From positions 1 through 39,241 of the forward strand of contig QHOI01000121.1 in assembly GCA_003218705.1 (NCBI GenBank): DNA of 39,241 nucleotides, given 5' to 3'. Numbering within the stretch: position 1 is the stretch's first letter; the number at the start of each line of letters is the position of its first letter. Source of the stretch: Verrucomicrobiota bacterium. Lineage in GTDB: Bacteria; Verrucomicrobiota; Verrucomicrobiia; Chthoniobacterales; UBA10450. Of this stretch, positions 9,075 through 18,051 are shown in pieces. The notes under the pieces were generated by a model. The model had not been told where the DNA came from and ran no database searches. It was given only the letters and a program-made list of their open reading frames with translations. A program made the position numbers and the translations under genes.

Positions 9075-10028
9075 TTACTTGTCGATCTTAAACAGCGACG
9101 AGACAGACTCATCGTTATGGATCCGTTTCATCCCCTCCCCGAGGAGCTCGGAGACGCAGAGCACGGTGGTTTTAAATCCTTCCACCGGGCGCACCGGCGT
9201 GCTGTTGGTCGTTATTAATTCCTCAATTTTGGACTTTTGCAACCGGGCGATGGCGACATCGACCAGGACCGCGTGGGAGACGCCGGCGTAGATTTCCTTC
9301 GCCCCGTGCTTTTTCAAGAGCTCTGCCGCTGATGTGAGCGTGCCGGCGGTCTCGGTAAGATCGTCCACCAGCAGCACATCGTGATCTTTGACTTCGCCGA
9401 TCAGGTAGAGCGCTTCGGTTTCAGTCGCGCTTTTTCGTTCCTTGGCCACAATCGCGAGATTCGCGCTGAGAGCTTCGGCATAGGCGGAGGCCATCTTTAA
9501 ACCGCCGATGTCTGGTGAAACGACGACGGTCTTGCCGGTGAGCATTTGCCGGAGGTACTTAATTAGTACGGGCAGCGAATAGAGATGGTCGACCGGGATG
9601 TCGAAAAACCCCTGTACCTGCTGCGCGTGCAGGTCCATCGTGAGCACGCGATTGACCCCGGCCGCGCAAAGCAGGTTCGCAATTAATTTTGCGGTAATCG
9701 GGACCCGCGGTTTATCTTTACGGTCCTGGCGAGCGTAGCCAAAAAATGGAATGACCGCGGTGATCCGATCGGCGCTGGCCCGGCGAGCTGCGTCGACCAT
9801 AATGAGCAACTCCATTAGATGCTGGTTGCTCGGCGGCGATGTCGGTTGAATGAGAAAAACGTCGCGGCCACGAACATTCTCCTCGATCATCACGTAAGTC
9901 TCGCCGTCGGGGAACGAGCTGATCGTGGCCCGGCCGAGCGGGACGCCGATATATTTGCAAATGCGCTCGGCCAGCTCGCGGTTGGCGGTGCCGCTAAAGA
10001 CCTTCATTTCTGGCTGAAGCGCGAACAT
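9075..10028 (-). CDS. prs: Ribose-phosphate pyrophosphokinase
   Basis: MKVFSGTANRELAERICKYIGVPLGRATISSFPDGE; FFGYARQDRK; VLLVDDLTETAGTL. Confidence 0.96.
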   Translation of the reverse strand: MFALQPEMKVFSGTANRELAERICKYIGVPLGRATISSFPDGETYVMIEENVRGRDVFLIQPTSPPSNQHLMELLIMVDAARRASADRITAVIPFFGYARQDRKDKPRVPITAKLIANLLCAAGVNRVLTMDLHAQQVQGFFDIPVDHLYSLPVLIKYLRQMLTGKTVVVSPDIGGLKMASAYAEALSANLAIVAKERKSATETEALYLIGEVKDHDVLLVDDLTETAGTLTSAAELLKKHGAKEIYAGVSHAVLVDVAIARLQKSKIEELITTNSTPVRPVEGFKTTVLCVSELLGEGMKRIHNDESVSSLFKIDK

Positions 10029-10099
10029 GAGGGGCTAAATTAGGCGTGCGACCTCAACATTGGCAATGAACAACTTGCCAGAAAGGGACTCTTTCGCGA

Positions 10100-11068
10100 A
10101 TGGTACCAGTCTCCATGAACGCTGACGTAATCCGCACCGAGCGACCCGCGACCAATTCGCGATTGTTCGCGCACACCCGCTGGGACGCAGTTCCCACCAC
10201 GGCCGGCCTTTTTCACCTCGCCTATTTTCTGGGGCTCTTCTTTTTGTACCCGCACGCGCCGCTCTGGGTGATGTTGATTCTCGGTTTCACCTACTCACTG
10301 ATGGTGAACGCCAACATCAACGGCATTGGTCACAACTTCATCCACAACCCATTTTTTCGCTCCAAAATTCTGAACCGCCTGTTTGGAGTCACGCAGTCCA
10401 TCGCGTGTTGTTTTTCGCAGACCTATTACAACGCAGTGCACATGCGGCACCACAAAGGCAATTCGGACCGGCAAGACGAAAATGGCGACACCATTGATTG
10501 GTTGTCGATCTATCGCCACGGCCACGACGGGGAAGCGGAAAATCCTTGGAGCTATGTTTTCCTCGGTTTCTTTCGGGACGACGTCGGCGCAATTCGAGGA
10601 GATTTACGCAAACGCGACAATGGCGATTTATTTTGGGGAAATATCGAATTGGCCGCATTCGCCATCACCCTGCTGGTGATGTTTTTCTTCAATTGGCGAT
10701 ACGTGATCTTCTTTATGGTTCCGTTCTGGTATCTCGGCCATTGTTTCAGTTATTTGAACGGTTACTATCGCCACTACGGCGCGAACCCGGACAAACCAAT
10801 CGCCTGGGGCGTGAGCAGCTACGGAAAAATCTACAACTGGCTCTTTTTCTACAACGGCTACCACGCCGAACACCATTTCCGGCCGAAAGTGCATTGGACA
10901 AAAATGGAAGCCTTCCGCCAAAGCATTGCTGAGCTGCAAAAAGAGGAAGGCGTTCGCACCATTAAACGCGCGCATATGCTCGGATTTTTAGATCCGGATT
11001 TACCGAGGCGCGGTCAGCGTGCCCCAGACGGTGTAGCGGCGTTTGTGTCAAACGCCGAAATCAAATAA
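10100..11068 (+). CDS. Fatty acid desaturase family protein
   Basis: Histidine boxes GHNFIH, HMRHHKGN, YHAEHHF plus hydrophobic segments. Confidence 0.88.
   Translation: MVPVSMNADVIRTERPATNSRLFAHTRWDAVPTTAGLFHLAYFLGLFFLYPHAPLWVMLILGFTYSLMVNANINGIGHNFIHNPFFRSKILNRLFGVTQSIACCFSQTYYNAVHMRHHKGNSDRQDENGDTIDWLSIYRHGHDGEAENPWSYVFLGFFRDDVGAIRGDLRKRDNGDLFWGNIELAAFAITLLVMFFFNWRYVIFFMVPFWYLGHCFSYLNGYYRHYGANPDKPIAWGVSSYGKIYNWLFFYNGYHAEHHFRPKVHWTKMEAFRQSIAELQKEEGVRTIKRAHMLGFLDPDLPRRGQRAPDGVAAFVSNAEIK
11034..11057. repeat. GTAG-headed hairpin CGGCGTTTG-TGT-CAAACGCCG inside the 3' end of the desaturase CDS
   Basis: Perfect 9-bp stem at 11037-11057. Confidence 0.8.
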
Positions 11069-11070
11069 TC

Positions 11071-11098
11071 AGGCGCTAGCCTCGGCGAGCGCCTCTAC
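11071..11098. repeat. Imperfect palindrome AGGCGCTAGCCTCGGCGAGCGCCTCTAC, GTAG-headed on minus strand
   Basis: AGGCGCT/AGCGCCT arms; near copy of 6738-6761. Confidence 0.75.
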
Positions 11099-11100
11099 AA

Positions 11101-11385
11101 TCACTTCCCAAAACTCGCGCGCAGCTTTTCTTTCTTAGTTTCGCAATCTTCCTGCAACCGCTTGATCTCGCTCGCGAGTTGCTTCTCAAGCGATTCCGCT
11201 TCTTCGAACTTTCCGGTGCTTCGGGCCTTTTGAATTTCGCCTTTGAGAAAAAGTTCTTTCTCGGCAATCCGCGCTTTGAAGGTGGAATCGACCTCCGCGA
11301 GCTGTTTTTTCTGCTCGTCGGTCAACGTGACGACCGGCTGGCCCTTCGCCAGTCGCTCCATTGCCAGCTCATAAGCCGATTTCAT
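11101..11385 (-). CDS. Small coiled-coil-like charged protein, unknown function
   Basis: 94 aa, Lys/Glu-rich heptad-like sequence. Confidence 0.5.
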   Translation of the reverse strand: MKSAYELAMERLAKGQPVVTLTDEQKKQLAEVDSTFKARIAEKELFLKGEIQKARSTGKFEEAESLEKQLASEIKRLQEDCETKKEKLRASFGK

Positions 11386-11397
11386 TGTCGATCGTAA

Positions 11398-11450
11398 GGT
11401 AGGGACAGCGCGCTGCGCTGTCCAGAACGCCGCGGCGCGGCGTCCCTACC
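11398..11450. repeat. Three-way-junction palindromic element: outer GGTAGGGA/TCCCTACC enclosing two hairpins
   Basis: GGACAGCG-CGCTG-CGCTGTCC (11403-11423) and ACGCCGCGgcgCGGCGT-type hairpin (about 11428-11443) inside complementary outer arms. Confidence 0.85.
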
Positions 11451-11504
11451 AAAAATTATCGGCGGATTGCGTTTCCGAAATCAATTTTTAAGTTAAGCGC
11501 TTCC

Positions 11505-12293
11505 ATGAGCTCCGAGATTCGGCTTCTCAGTATCGATTTCGACGGCACGCTCGTCTCCCGCGTGAGCGAACCGGTCCTGGACGAGCGCTGCATGCAATTG
11601 ATCCGCGATTTGCAAGAGGGCGGCGTTCTTTTCTCGATTAACACCGGCCGTTCGGTCGATCTGCTCGAATCCGGTCTGACCGATTTCGAATTTCCGGTGC
11701 GTCCTGATTTTATTTTAACGACCGAGCGCGAAGTTTTCCGTCCGGCTAACAACGGCGAAAAATGGGAGCCGTTCGGCGATTGGAACGAGCGCTGTGCGCG
11801 CGACCATGCCGAATTGTTTTCGTCCGCCCAATCAATTCTGGCTGAAGTTGTCGATTTCGTGACGCGGAAGACCAAAGCCCAGCTAATTTATCACTCCCAG
11901 GAACTGGAAGGCTTGCGGGCAGAGAGCGACCAGGAAATGGACCGCATCGTTGAATTTATCGAAGGGGCGCGCATGAAAGAGCCGAAGTTCAATTATCAGC
12001 GCAACACGATTTATCTTCGTTTTTGTCACGCCGATTATCACAAAGGCGCAGCGTTGGCCGAGCTGGCGCGTTTGATCGATATCCCGCGCGAGAACATTTT
12101 CGCCGCCGGCGATCATCATAACGACATCTCAATGCTCAACGGCCAGGTCGCAGCTATGCCGGCCTGCCCGGCCAATGCGATCGAGGAAGTGAAGGCGGCG
12201 GTGCGCGAAGCAGGTGGCTATGTGGCCAAGCGCGAACATGGCGCGGGCGTTCACGAAGCGCTCAAACATTTTCTTAATGGTAGTGGCGATTGA
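11505..12293 (+). CDS. HAD-superfamily (Cof-like) hydrolase
   Basis: LSIDFDGTLVS (motif I), AAGDHHNDISML (motif IV). Confidence 0.88.
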   Translation: MSSEIRLLSIDFDGTLVSRVSEPVLDERCMQLIRDLQEGGVLFSINTGRSVDLLESGLTDFEFPVRPDFILTTEREVFRPANNGEKWEPFGDWNERCARDHAELFSSAQSILAEVVDFVTRKTKAQLIYHSQELEGLRAESDQEMDRIVEFIEGARMKEPKFNYQRNTIYLRFCHADYHKGAALAELARLIDIPRENIFAAGDHHNDISMLNGQVAAMPACPANAIEEVKAAVREAGGYVAKREHGAGVHEALKHFLNGSGD

Positions 12294-12325
12294 CCTCAAT
12301 CGGTCCGAACCGGACTGGCGTTAGC

Positions 12326-12350
12326 GGGCGGTTCGGTGAACCGCCCCTAC
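12326..12350. repeat. GTAG-headed hairpin GGGCGGTTC-GGT-GAACCGCCC(C)TAC
   Basis: Perfect 9-bp stem at 12326-12346; head supplies stop of the minus-strand gene. Confidence 0.85.
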
Positions 12351-13075
12351 CTTTCCACTCTTGCCAGCGCAATCGGCGCGTCAGCTTCCACTTTTCCGGC
12401 GAAACGATTCGTCATGTAAGTCAGGAGCAAGACCCAAAACGAAAGCGCGAATCCGAACAATGGAAATTGCAACGCGAGCGGTAGCGAATAGATGATTGCC
12501 ATTAACGGAATCCAAACGGCCCAGGTCGCGACCAGTGTTGGAAGTATTTTGTCTCGATAATGCCGCCAGGTGAAAAGATCGCGCAGCGGCTGCATTGAAA
12601 AGCCGCTGTTCTTCCATTCGTAAGTCAGCACACCGAAGGGCGCAGCGAACAGAACGTTATAGCCGAATTGGTCGATACAGATTTTCCCAAGCACCACAGG
12701 CAGAGTCGCGACATCGCCCAACCAATTGGCTTCGGTGTGGTACAAAAGATCGACAAGTGATCCGTCGAATCCCCAAACCGGAACCGTAAAAGCCAGATTG
12801 CGAAGATTTCCTATTTGGGGACGGCCACGTTGAAAAAACAGGACGAGAAAAATTTCCGGAAGAATAGCGCCAGCAAAAACCGAGGCACAAACGACAAACA
12901 GCAATCCGTGGGCGCGTTTGAATTCGGCGAGGTTACGCAAGCCGTCAGCGATTGTTGAGTTCGCGTAAAACGAGATTGCGAGCGCGAGCATGAGCGCCTG
13001 AATGATGAGCGCCGGTTTCGCATTCGCCCGCGCCGCCTCCCAACCGATCATGAGCGGCGTGCGGGATTTGGGCAT
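12347..13075 (-). CDS. Membrane protein, unknown function
   Basis: Several hydrophobic helices; likely start MPKSRTPLMIGWE. Confidence 0.6.
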   Translation of the reverse strand: MPKSRTPLMIGWEAARANAKPALIIQALMLALAISFYANSTIADGLRNLAEFKRAHGLLFVVCASVFAGAILPEIFLVLFFQRGRPQIGNLRNLAFTVPVWGFDGSLVDLLYHTEANWLGDVATLPVVLGKICIDQFGYNVLFAAPFGVLTYEWKNSGFSMQPLRDLFTWRHYRDKILPTLVATWAVWIPLMAIIYSLPLALQFPLFGFALSFWVLLLTYMTNRFAGKVEADAPIALARVER

Positions 13076-13182
13076 GGCGGCAGATACTTCCAAGCAAAGC
13101 CCGGATTCAAGTTTTTTCGGGCCTACTCTTTGGGCGTAAAATCTCCCTTTGACAACAATTCATTTCTTCCCACACTCCGCGG

Positions 13183-13854
13183 ATGTTTTTCTCCAAATCC
13201 GTTCGTTGCGTCTTAACTCTCCCGCTTCTTGCGCTGGTCAGCTGCGCGACCCAGCAGCCTTTGAGCTCGGTCGATCGCAATAAGTACAACACGATTTCAC
13301 TCAATCCCGACATAAAGGCTCCCGAACATTACGTTTACCGCGATGTCGCCGGAAAGCGCGCACGCGCGATTGGCAACAATCCGATGCTGGGATTAGTCGG
13401 AGTCCTTGCAGGAGCCGCAATCGGTGCCAGTTCGGAAGCGCCGGGGTTCAAACGGTTCGACACGGCCGCGTCAAAGAAGCCGGTGGACATTCGCACTCTG
13501 GTGCGACGCGATATGGACTCGGCGTTGCGAACCACCCAGTTCTTTAAGCTGACCAATTCGAACGCCGACGTGACCCTAAACATTGAGATTCTCGCTTACG
13601 GCGTTGCCCCGGTTCACGGACACGAACTTGGCGGCGTGATTAGCACGAGAGCCACTCTCGTAGGCCGTGATGGAAAGACAATTTGGAAGAAAGACGACTG
13701 GGGCACGAGCAATACCACCGCGATGTTGGAAGAGTTGGAAAAGAATCCAAGTCTTTGGCCAAAAATGGCGAACGAGGCTGCCGAGGCAGTCGCGCGGAAA
13801 GTGATTCTCGTCACCAGTAAGACCGAGCGATCCGTTTCGCCGACCACTCTGTGA
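13183..13854 (+). CDS. Putative lipoprotein of unknown function
   Basis: Signal peptide with lipobox-like LALVSC. Confidence 0.7.
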   Translation: MFFSKSVRCVLTLPLLALVSCATQQPLSSVDRNKYNTISLNPDIKAPEHYVYRDVAGKRARAIGNNPMLGLVGVLAGAAIGASSEAPGFKRFDTAASKKPVDIRTLVRRDMDSALRTTQFFKLTNSNADVTLNIEILAYGVAPVHGHELGGVISTRATLVGRDGKTIWKKDDWGTSNTTAMLEELEKNPSLWPKMANEAAEAVARKVILVTSKTERSVSPTTL

Positions 13855-14201
13855 GACGAAGCATTTCCCTCACAGTTTACAGCACAGTCGCCGCCATCCT
13901 TATCTTGGCACACTGCGCTGCGGCCGAGCCGCGGCCAGCCGGCGTCTCGCGGTTCATTCATTTCTCGGTTACCGCCGTTTATCCAAAAAGCTTCGATATC
14001 ATTGCCAGCGCCCAGTGGTCGATTTACGGGCATTTCGGATTAGCAGAATTGAAGGAGGCCTGGCATAAAAAGGCCCTCCGGCTTGCCAACGGACGGAAGT
14101 TCAAGAGCTCAGCATTGGTGGTTCATGACGGCGAAGACAGCGCTGGCGGCTGGGCAATAGGATTTCGGAGCGTATCAGGGACAATTACCCTGATCGATTA
14201 G
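13851..14201 (+). CDS. Secreted hypothetical protein
   Basis: GTG start overlapping the previous stop; hydrophobic N-terminus VAAILILAHCAAAEP. Confidence 0.45.
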   Translation: MRRSISLTVYSTVAAILILAHCAAAEPRPAGVSRFIHFSVTAVYPKSFDIIASAQWSIYGHFGLAELKEAWHKKALRLANGRKFKSSALVVHDGEDSAGGWAIGFRSVSGTITLID

Positions 14202-14223
14202 CAAACAGCGGCAATCGCCAAAA

Positions 14224-14400
14224 TCACCACTTCACGCTGGCGTTCGGACCTGCGCCAGCCCCCGGCTGGAGACGGCTTTCCTCGCCAGTTTTTTCGCCTG
14301 GAACTGGATCGCCACCGGCAGTGGTCGAGCTAGTCGACGCGCAACCGCTGAATCCGCAAATGGCGGCCGTGAGAATGGCTAACATCAAAAGATATTTCAT
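14224..14400 (-). CDS. Small (58 aa) predicted lipoprotein, not in ORF track
   Basis: Hand translation MKYLLMLAILTAAICGFSGCASTSSTTAGGDPVPGEKTGEESRLQPGAGAGPNASVKW*; lipobox GFSGC. Confidence 0.55.
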   Translation of the reverse strand: MKYLLMLAILTAAICGFSGCASTSSTTAGGDPVPGEKTGEESRLQPGAGAGPNASVKW

Positions 14401-14447
14401 TCGGCTCGGAACCTAACCAGCACCGAGTTTTTCTCCACCAAAATTGT

Positions 14448-15578
14448 GTGCCCTCCGTAAGATTGCTGGCAACGACGAACGCCGTAACCTTCCTCGTGGC
14501 CACGAACGCAAAAATCGACATCAGGTCGCTCCAGTTTCAGAAACTCGAGGATAAGGTCCGCGAATTCCATGAGCCACTTTACCGGGCGCGGCAAATCGCA
14601 GACTGGCTCTACCAAAAGCGCGTTCAGTCGTTCGATGAAATGACCGATTTAGCGCAGGAATTTCGAAGCCGCCTCGCGGATCAATTCGACTTTAGCCAGA
14701 GCGAGATTGTCCGGGTACTCGGTTCGCACGATACAACCCGCAAATTTCTCCTTCGCTTAAATGATGAAAGCTTAATCGAAACCGTTTTAATTCCGGCGTC
14801 GCCGGCGCTCTACGGATCGCGCTCAGACCGGCGGACGATTTGCATTTCGACCCAGGTCGGGTGCGCTTACGGATGTAAATTTTGCGCAAGCGGCCTCGAG
14901 GGATTCAGCCGCAATCTCAAGCCGAACGAAATTGTCGATCAAATCATCGCGGTCGAGCGCCAGACCGGAGAAAAGATCGACAACATCGTGTTCATGGGAA
15001 TGGGCGAGCCGCTGGCAAATCTCGAGAACGTGATGCGCGCGATTCGGATCATCAATGCGCAGTGGGGACTCGGGATCGGCGCGCGACACATCACGGTCTC
15101 GACTAGTGGACTTGCGCCCCAGATTCGAAAGCTTGCCGATGAACCATTACAAATCCGGCTCGCCGTTTCCTTGCATGGCGCGACCGACGCGGTGCGCAAC
15201 CAGATCATGCCGATCAACCGCCGTTACAATGTCGAGACGTTGCTGGCGGCCTGCGACTATTACGCCTCGCGAAAAAAGCAACGCCTGACCTTTGAATACA
15301 TTTTGATCGCGGGCGTGAATGATTTCGATGAGCAAGCGCGCGCGCTGGCTCGCCACGCCAAACGGCTTTCCGCAAAAGTGAATCTGATCCCCTACAATAC
15401 CGTGCACGGTTTGGTCTGGTCGCGCCCGGCGCAAGATCGACAGGAAAAGTTTTTGTCGATCTTACGCGAACGTGGAGTCGCGGCGACATTGCGACGCGAG
15501 AAAGGCCACGACATCGACGCCGCCTGTGGTCAATTGCGATTGCAAACGAAACGCGAGCTGGAAACCGCAAGTTCGTAA
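14448..15578 (+). CDS. rlmN: 23S rRNA (adenine-C2)-methyltransferase RlmN (radical SAM)
   Basis: CAYGCKFCASG radical-SAM CxxxCxxC; MGMGEPL; C-terminal RREKGHDIDAACGQL; exact start uncertain. Confidence 0.93.
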   Translation: MPSVRLLATTNAVTFLVATNAKIDIRSLQFQKLEDKVREFHEPLYRARQIADWLYQKRVQSFDEMTDLAQEFRSRLADQFDFSQSEIVRVLGSHDTTRKFLLRLNDESLIETVLIPASPALYGSRSDRRTICISTQVGCAYGCKFCASGLEGFSRNLKPNEIVDQIIAVERQTGEKIDNIVFMGMGEPLANLENVMRAIRIINAQWGLGIGARHITVSTSGLAPQIRKLADEPLQIRLAVSLHGATDAVRNQIMPINRRYNVETLLAACDYYASRKKQRLTFEYILIAGVNDFDEQARALARHAKRLSAKVNLIPYNTVHGLVWSRPAQDRQEKFLSILRERGVAATLRREKGHDIDAACGQLRLQTKRELETASS

Positions 15579-15627
15579 ATCGCGGAAAATTTTTGCGCAT
15601 AAGACCAAGCTGGCGTTTAGTCCGATT

Positions 15628-16296
15628 ATGTCCGGCGAGGGCGAACGAGAAGGAATCTGGGACGAATACGATTGGGAGCGTTTCCTCAAGCAGCAGGATC
15701 AGCGAACAGAAAAGTACATGGAGCTGCTCGAGAGGTACATTGACGATCCGCAACGCGACGAAATCATCGCCCGGGAAATGGGTTGGACGCAGATTCTGGG
15801 CGACGGCGATTGGAGCGCGGAGGTCGATGCACTCTTGGACGAAGATTGGCGTTTACAAAATGACGAGACTTCAAGCGGCGCCGAACAAAAGCCGAGTGAA
15901 AGCTTTGAAGACAACATTCTCTATCGGGCAGCCTTCGCCCTGACAGTTTGGATCGACAAGCTGTTCGACCAAAACGCCTCGCTCCAAAACGAACCGGCGG
16001 CGATCAAGCTGGCTACCCATGCGGCACTGGCGAGCGCGAAACTGGCGGCAGCCCTGAGCGATGATGATGTGGACGAACTTGGGATGACCATCGCCTATCT
16101 AAAACGCGCCCTGAAAGCGATCACGGTTTCGTTGGATTCGGCGGCCAAATTGGTCTCCGAGAAGCTAATCGCGGCCCGGCAGTATTCCGTTCTCCAGCAA
16201 CGACTTTTCCAGGTGCGGGACGGGATTATTACGTTGATGGGGGAATATCGCGGCGAATGGCGTCGCCGCTACGGCTCCGAAGGTTTTCGGGGTTGA
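15628..16296 (+). CDS. Conserved hypothetical, likely helical cytoplasmic protein
   Basis: Start MSGEGEREGIWDEYDWERFL chosen to avoid overlap with rlmN. Confidence 0.6.
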   Translation: MSGEGEREGIWDEYDWERFLKQQDQRTEKYMELLERYIDDPQRDEIIAREMGWTQILGDGDWSAEVDALLDEDWRLQNDETSSGAEQKPSESFEDNILYRAAFALTVWIDKLFDQNASLQNEPAAIKLATHAALASAKLAAALSDDDVDELGMTIAYLKRALKAITVSLDSAAKLVSEKLIAARQYSVLQQRLFQVRDGIITLMGEYRGEWRRRYGSEGFRG

Positions 16297-16324
16297 ATGA
16301 AATAGCCGCTAGTTCCGTCAAATT

Positions 16325-16936
16325 ATGCGAACGGAAGCGACTCCGGCTCAAGCCGATGTGTCGGAACTCGACCTGGTGAGACAATGTCAAGCCGGCGACA
16401 CCGAGGCATTTGACCAGCTGGTAACCCGCTACCGGACAAGGGTATTCGCTATGATTTATAACATGGTCCATAACGAACAGGACGCCTGGGACCTGGCGCA
16501 GGAGAGCTTTGTCAAAGCCTGGAAATCGATCGGGCGCTTTCGCGGAAAGTCGTCGTTTTACACCTGGATTTACCGGATCGTGATGAACGTGACTATCGAC
16601 TGGCTGCGTAAGCGACAAGTCAAAGCCGGCGGGGCCGAGTTCGATGATGCTATTCAGTTGAAAGAGATCGATCCCGCGTCTAAGACCGTGCCAAAGGCCG
16701 ATCCGCTCCCGCACCAGCACCTGGAGCGGCAGGAAATCCGGGCCCGGATCGACCATGCCATCTCCCAACTCTCTCCCGAACACCGGGCAGTAATTTTAAT
16801 GAAAGAAATCGAAGAAATGCAGTATCACGAAATCGCCGAAAGCCTGGGTTGCTCCATCGGTACGGTGATGTCGCGCCTGTTTTATGCCCGGAAGAAATTG
16901 CAGAATTCCCTGAGGGACGTTTATGAAAACGTTTGA
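16325..16936 (+). CDS. ECF (sigma-70 family, RpoE-like) RNA polymerase sigma factor
   Basis: Region 2 DAWDLAQESFVKAWKSIGRFRGKSSFYTWIYRIVMNVTIDWLRKR; region 4 ISQLSPEHRAVILMKEIEEMQYHEIAESLGCSIGTVMSRLFYARKKL. Confidence 0.95.
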   Translation: MRTEATPAQADVSELDLVRQCQAGDTEAFDQLVTRYRTRVFAMIYNMVHNEQDAWDLAQESFVKAWKSIGRFRGKSSFYTWIYRIVMNVTIDWLRKRQVKAGGAEFDDAIQLKEIDPASKTVPKADPLPHQHLERQEIRARIDHAISQLSPEHRAVILMKEIEEMQYHEIAESLGCSIGTVMSRLFYARKKLQNSLRDVYENV

Positions 16937-17438
16937 AGAAAAATGGACTGCCTGGCTCGATGGACAATTGAGCGGCAAAGAACTAGCTGAATTCGAGGCT
17001 TCGCTGCCGGATTTGGAAGCGGCCGAAGCCGAAAAACGCGATGCGCTCAGGCTGGGCGCGTTTTTAAAGGAACAACTCGCGGCTCAGGCACTGAGCAACG
17101 AGGAATTCTTTAGTCATCAACTGCACCAACGCATCGCGCACGAAAGGGAAGATCGTTCCCGTGACCACGGAACGTCGACGTGGTGGACGATTCCCCGATT
17201 GGTTTGGTCGGGGGCGGCGGCGCTCGCGCTCTTTGTCATCACCACTATAGTGCTCATGAGCCAGCATCAGCCCGGCGAGCAATCGGAATATCTCACCCAA
17301 ATTTTGAATTCGCGCGTTGATCCGGCGGCCAATCCAAACGCGACCATCTACATTTTCGAGAGCAAGAACGACAACAAAGTAACGGTGCTGTGGACCGAAG
17401 GATTGCAATCGCTCCCGGCCGACTACGCAGCAAAATAA
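16923..17438 (+). CDS. Putative membrane anti-sigma factor
   Basis: Overlaps sigma gene by 14 nt; N-terminal WLDGQLSGKELAEFE, one transmembrane helix. Confidence 0.7.
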   Translation: MKTFEEKWTAWLDGQLSGKELAEFEASLPDLEAAEAEKRDALRLGAFLKEQLAAQALSNEEFFSHQLHQRIAHEREDRSRDHGTSTWWTIPRLVWSGAAALALFVITTIVLMSQHQPGEQSEYLTQILNSRVDPAANPNATIYIFESKNDNKVTVLWTEGLQSLPADYAAK

Positions 17439-17445
17439 TTCGACA

Positions 17446-17985
17446 ATGCAGCTGAGGCCTTTGCTTCTCGCCGTGTTTTTCACCTTGGCGATAAGCGTGG
17501 CTTCGGCCGATGCGGAACACTTGGTTTGGAGCGGCCTCGTCATCGCCGAAAACGTTCCGCAACCAGCGCCGATTCCGCCGGAACTGACCACCCTTGAGCA
17601 AACGCTCAAAGATCTTTTTGGTTACAATCAGTTCGAAGTGATTGGCCAATCAAACAAAACGCTCAAGACAGGCGAGGAAGATTGGCTCGCCAACAGCAAG
17701 TATTTTGGACTGCACGTCGATGCTCGGGGCGAGAACGACGCCGGTTACACGTTAAACCTCAAGCTCTACAAAGAAAATGATGTCCTGCTCGAGACCGACG
17801 CGAACCTGAGCAAGAGCAGCCCACTTGTCATTAAAGGCCCACAGGTTGGCAGTGGACAGTTGCTGCTAGTATTGGTGGTCAAGGATGACGAGCAAGCCCA
17901 TCGGCGCCGTCATGCCGAGCCGGCGAATCCGATTACGGTTGGATGGCATCGGTTACGCCGAATCATTCATGACGTTCTGCCGTAG
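17446..17985 (+). CDS. Secreted hypothetical protein, third gene of sigma/anti-sigma unit
   Basis: Signal peptide LLLAVFFTLAISVASADA; 7 bp after anti-sigma gene. Confidence 0.55.
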   Translation: MQLRPLLLAVFFTLAISVASADAEHLVWSGLVIAENVPQPAPIPPELTTLEQTLKDLFGYNQFEVIGQSNKTLKTGEEDWLANSKYFGLHVDARGENDAGYTLNLKLYKENDVLLETDANLSKSSPLVIKGPQVGSGQLLLVLVVKDDEQAHRRRHAEPANPITVGWHRLRRIIHDVLP

Positions 17986-18051
17986 TCGCTCGTTCAACGC
18001 GTTGATATGTCTCGCGATTGAACGTTTGCGTTAATTCGGCTAAGGGCAGAA

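Noticed and set aside
17983-18035. Possible degenerate GTAG element after the 179-aa gene (CGTTCAA…TTGAACG)
   Set aside because: Only a 7-bp stem with a long loop; too weak to include in the family
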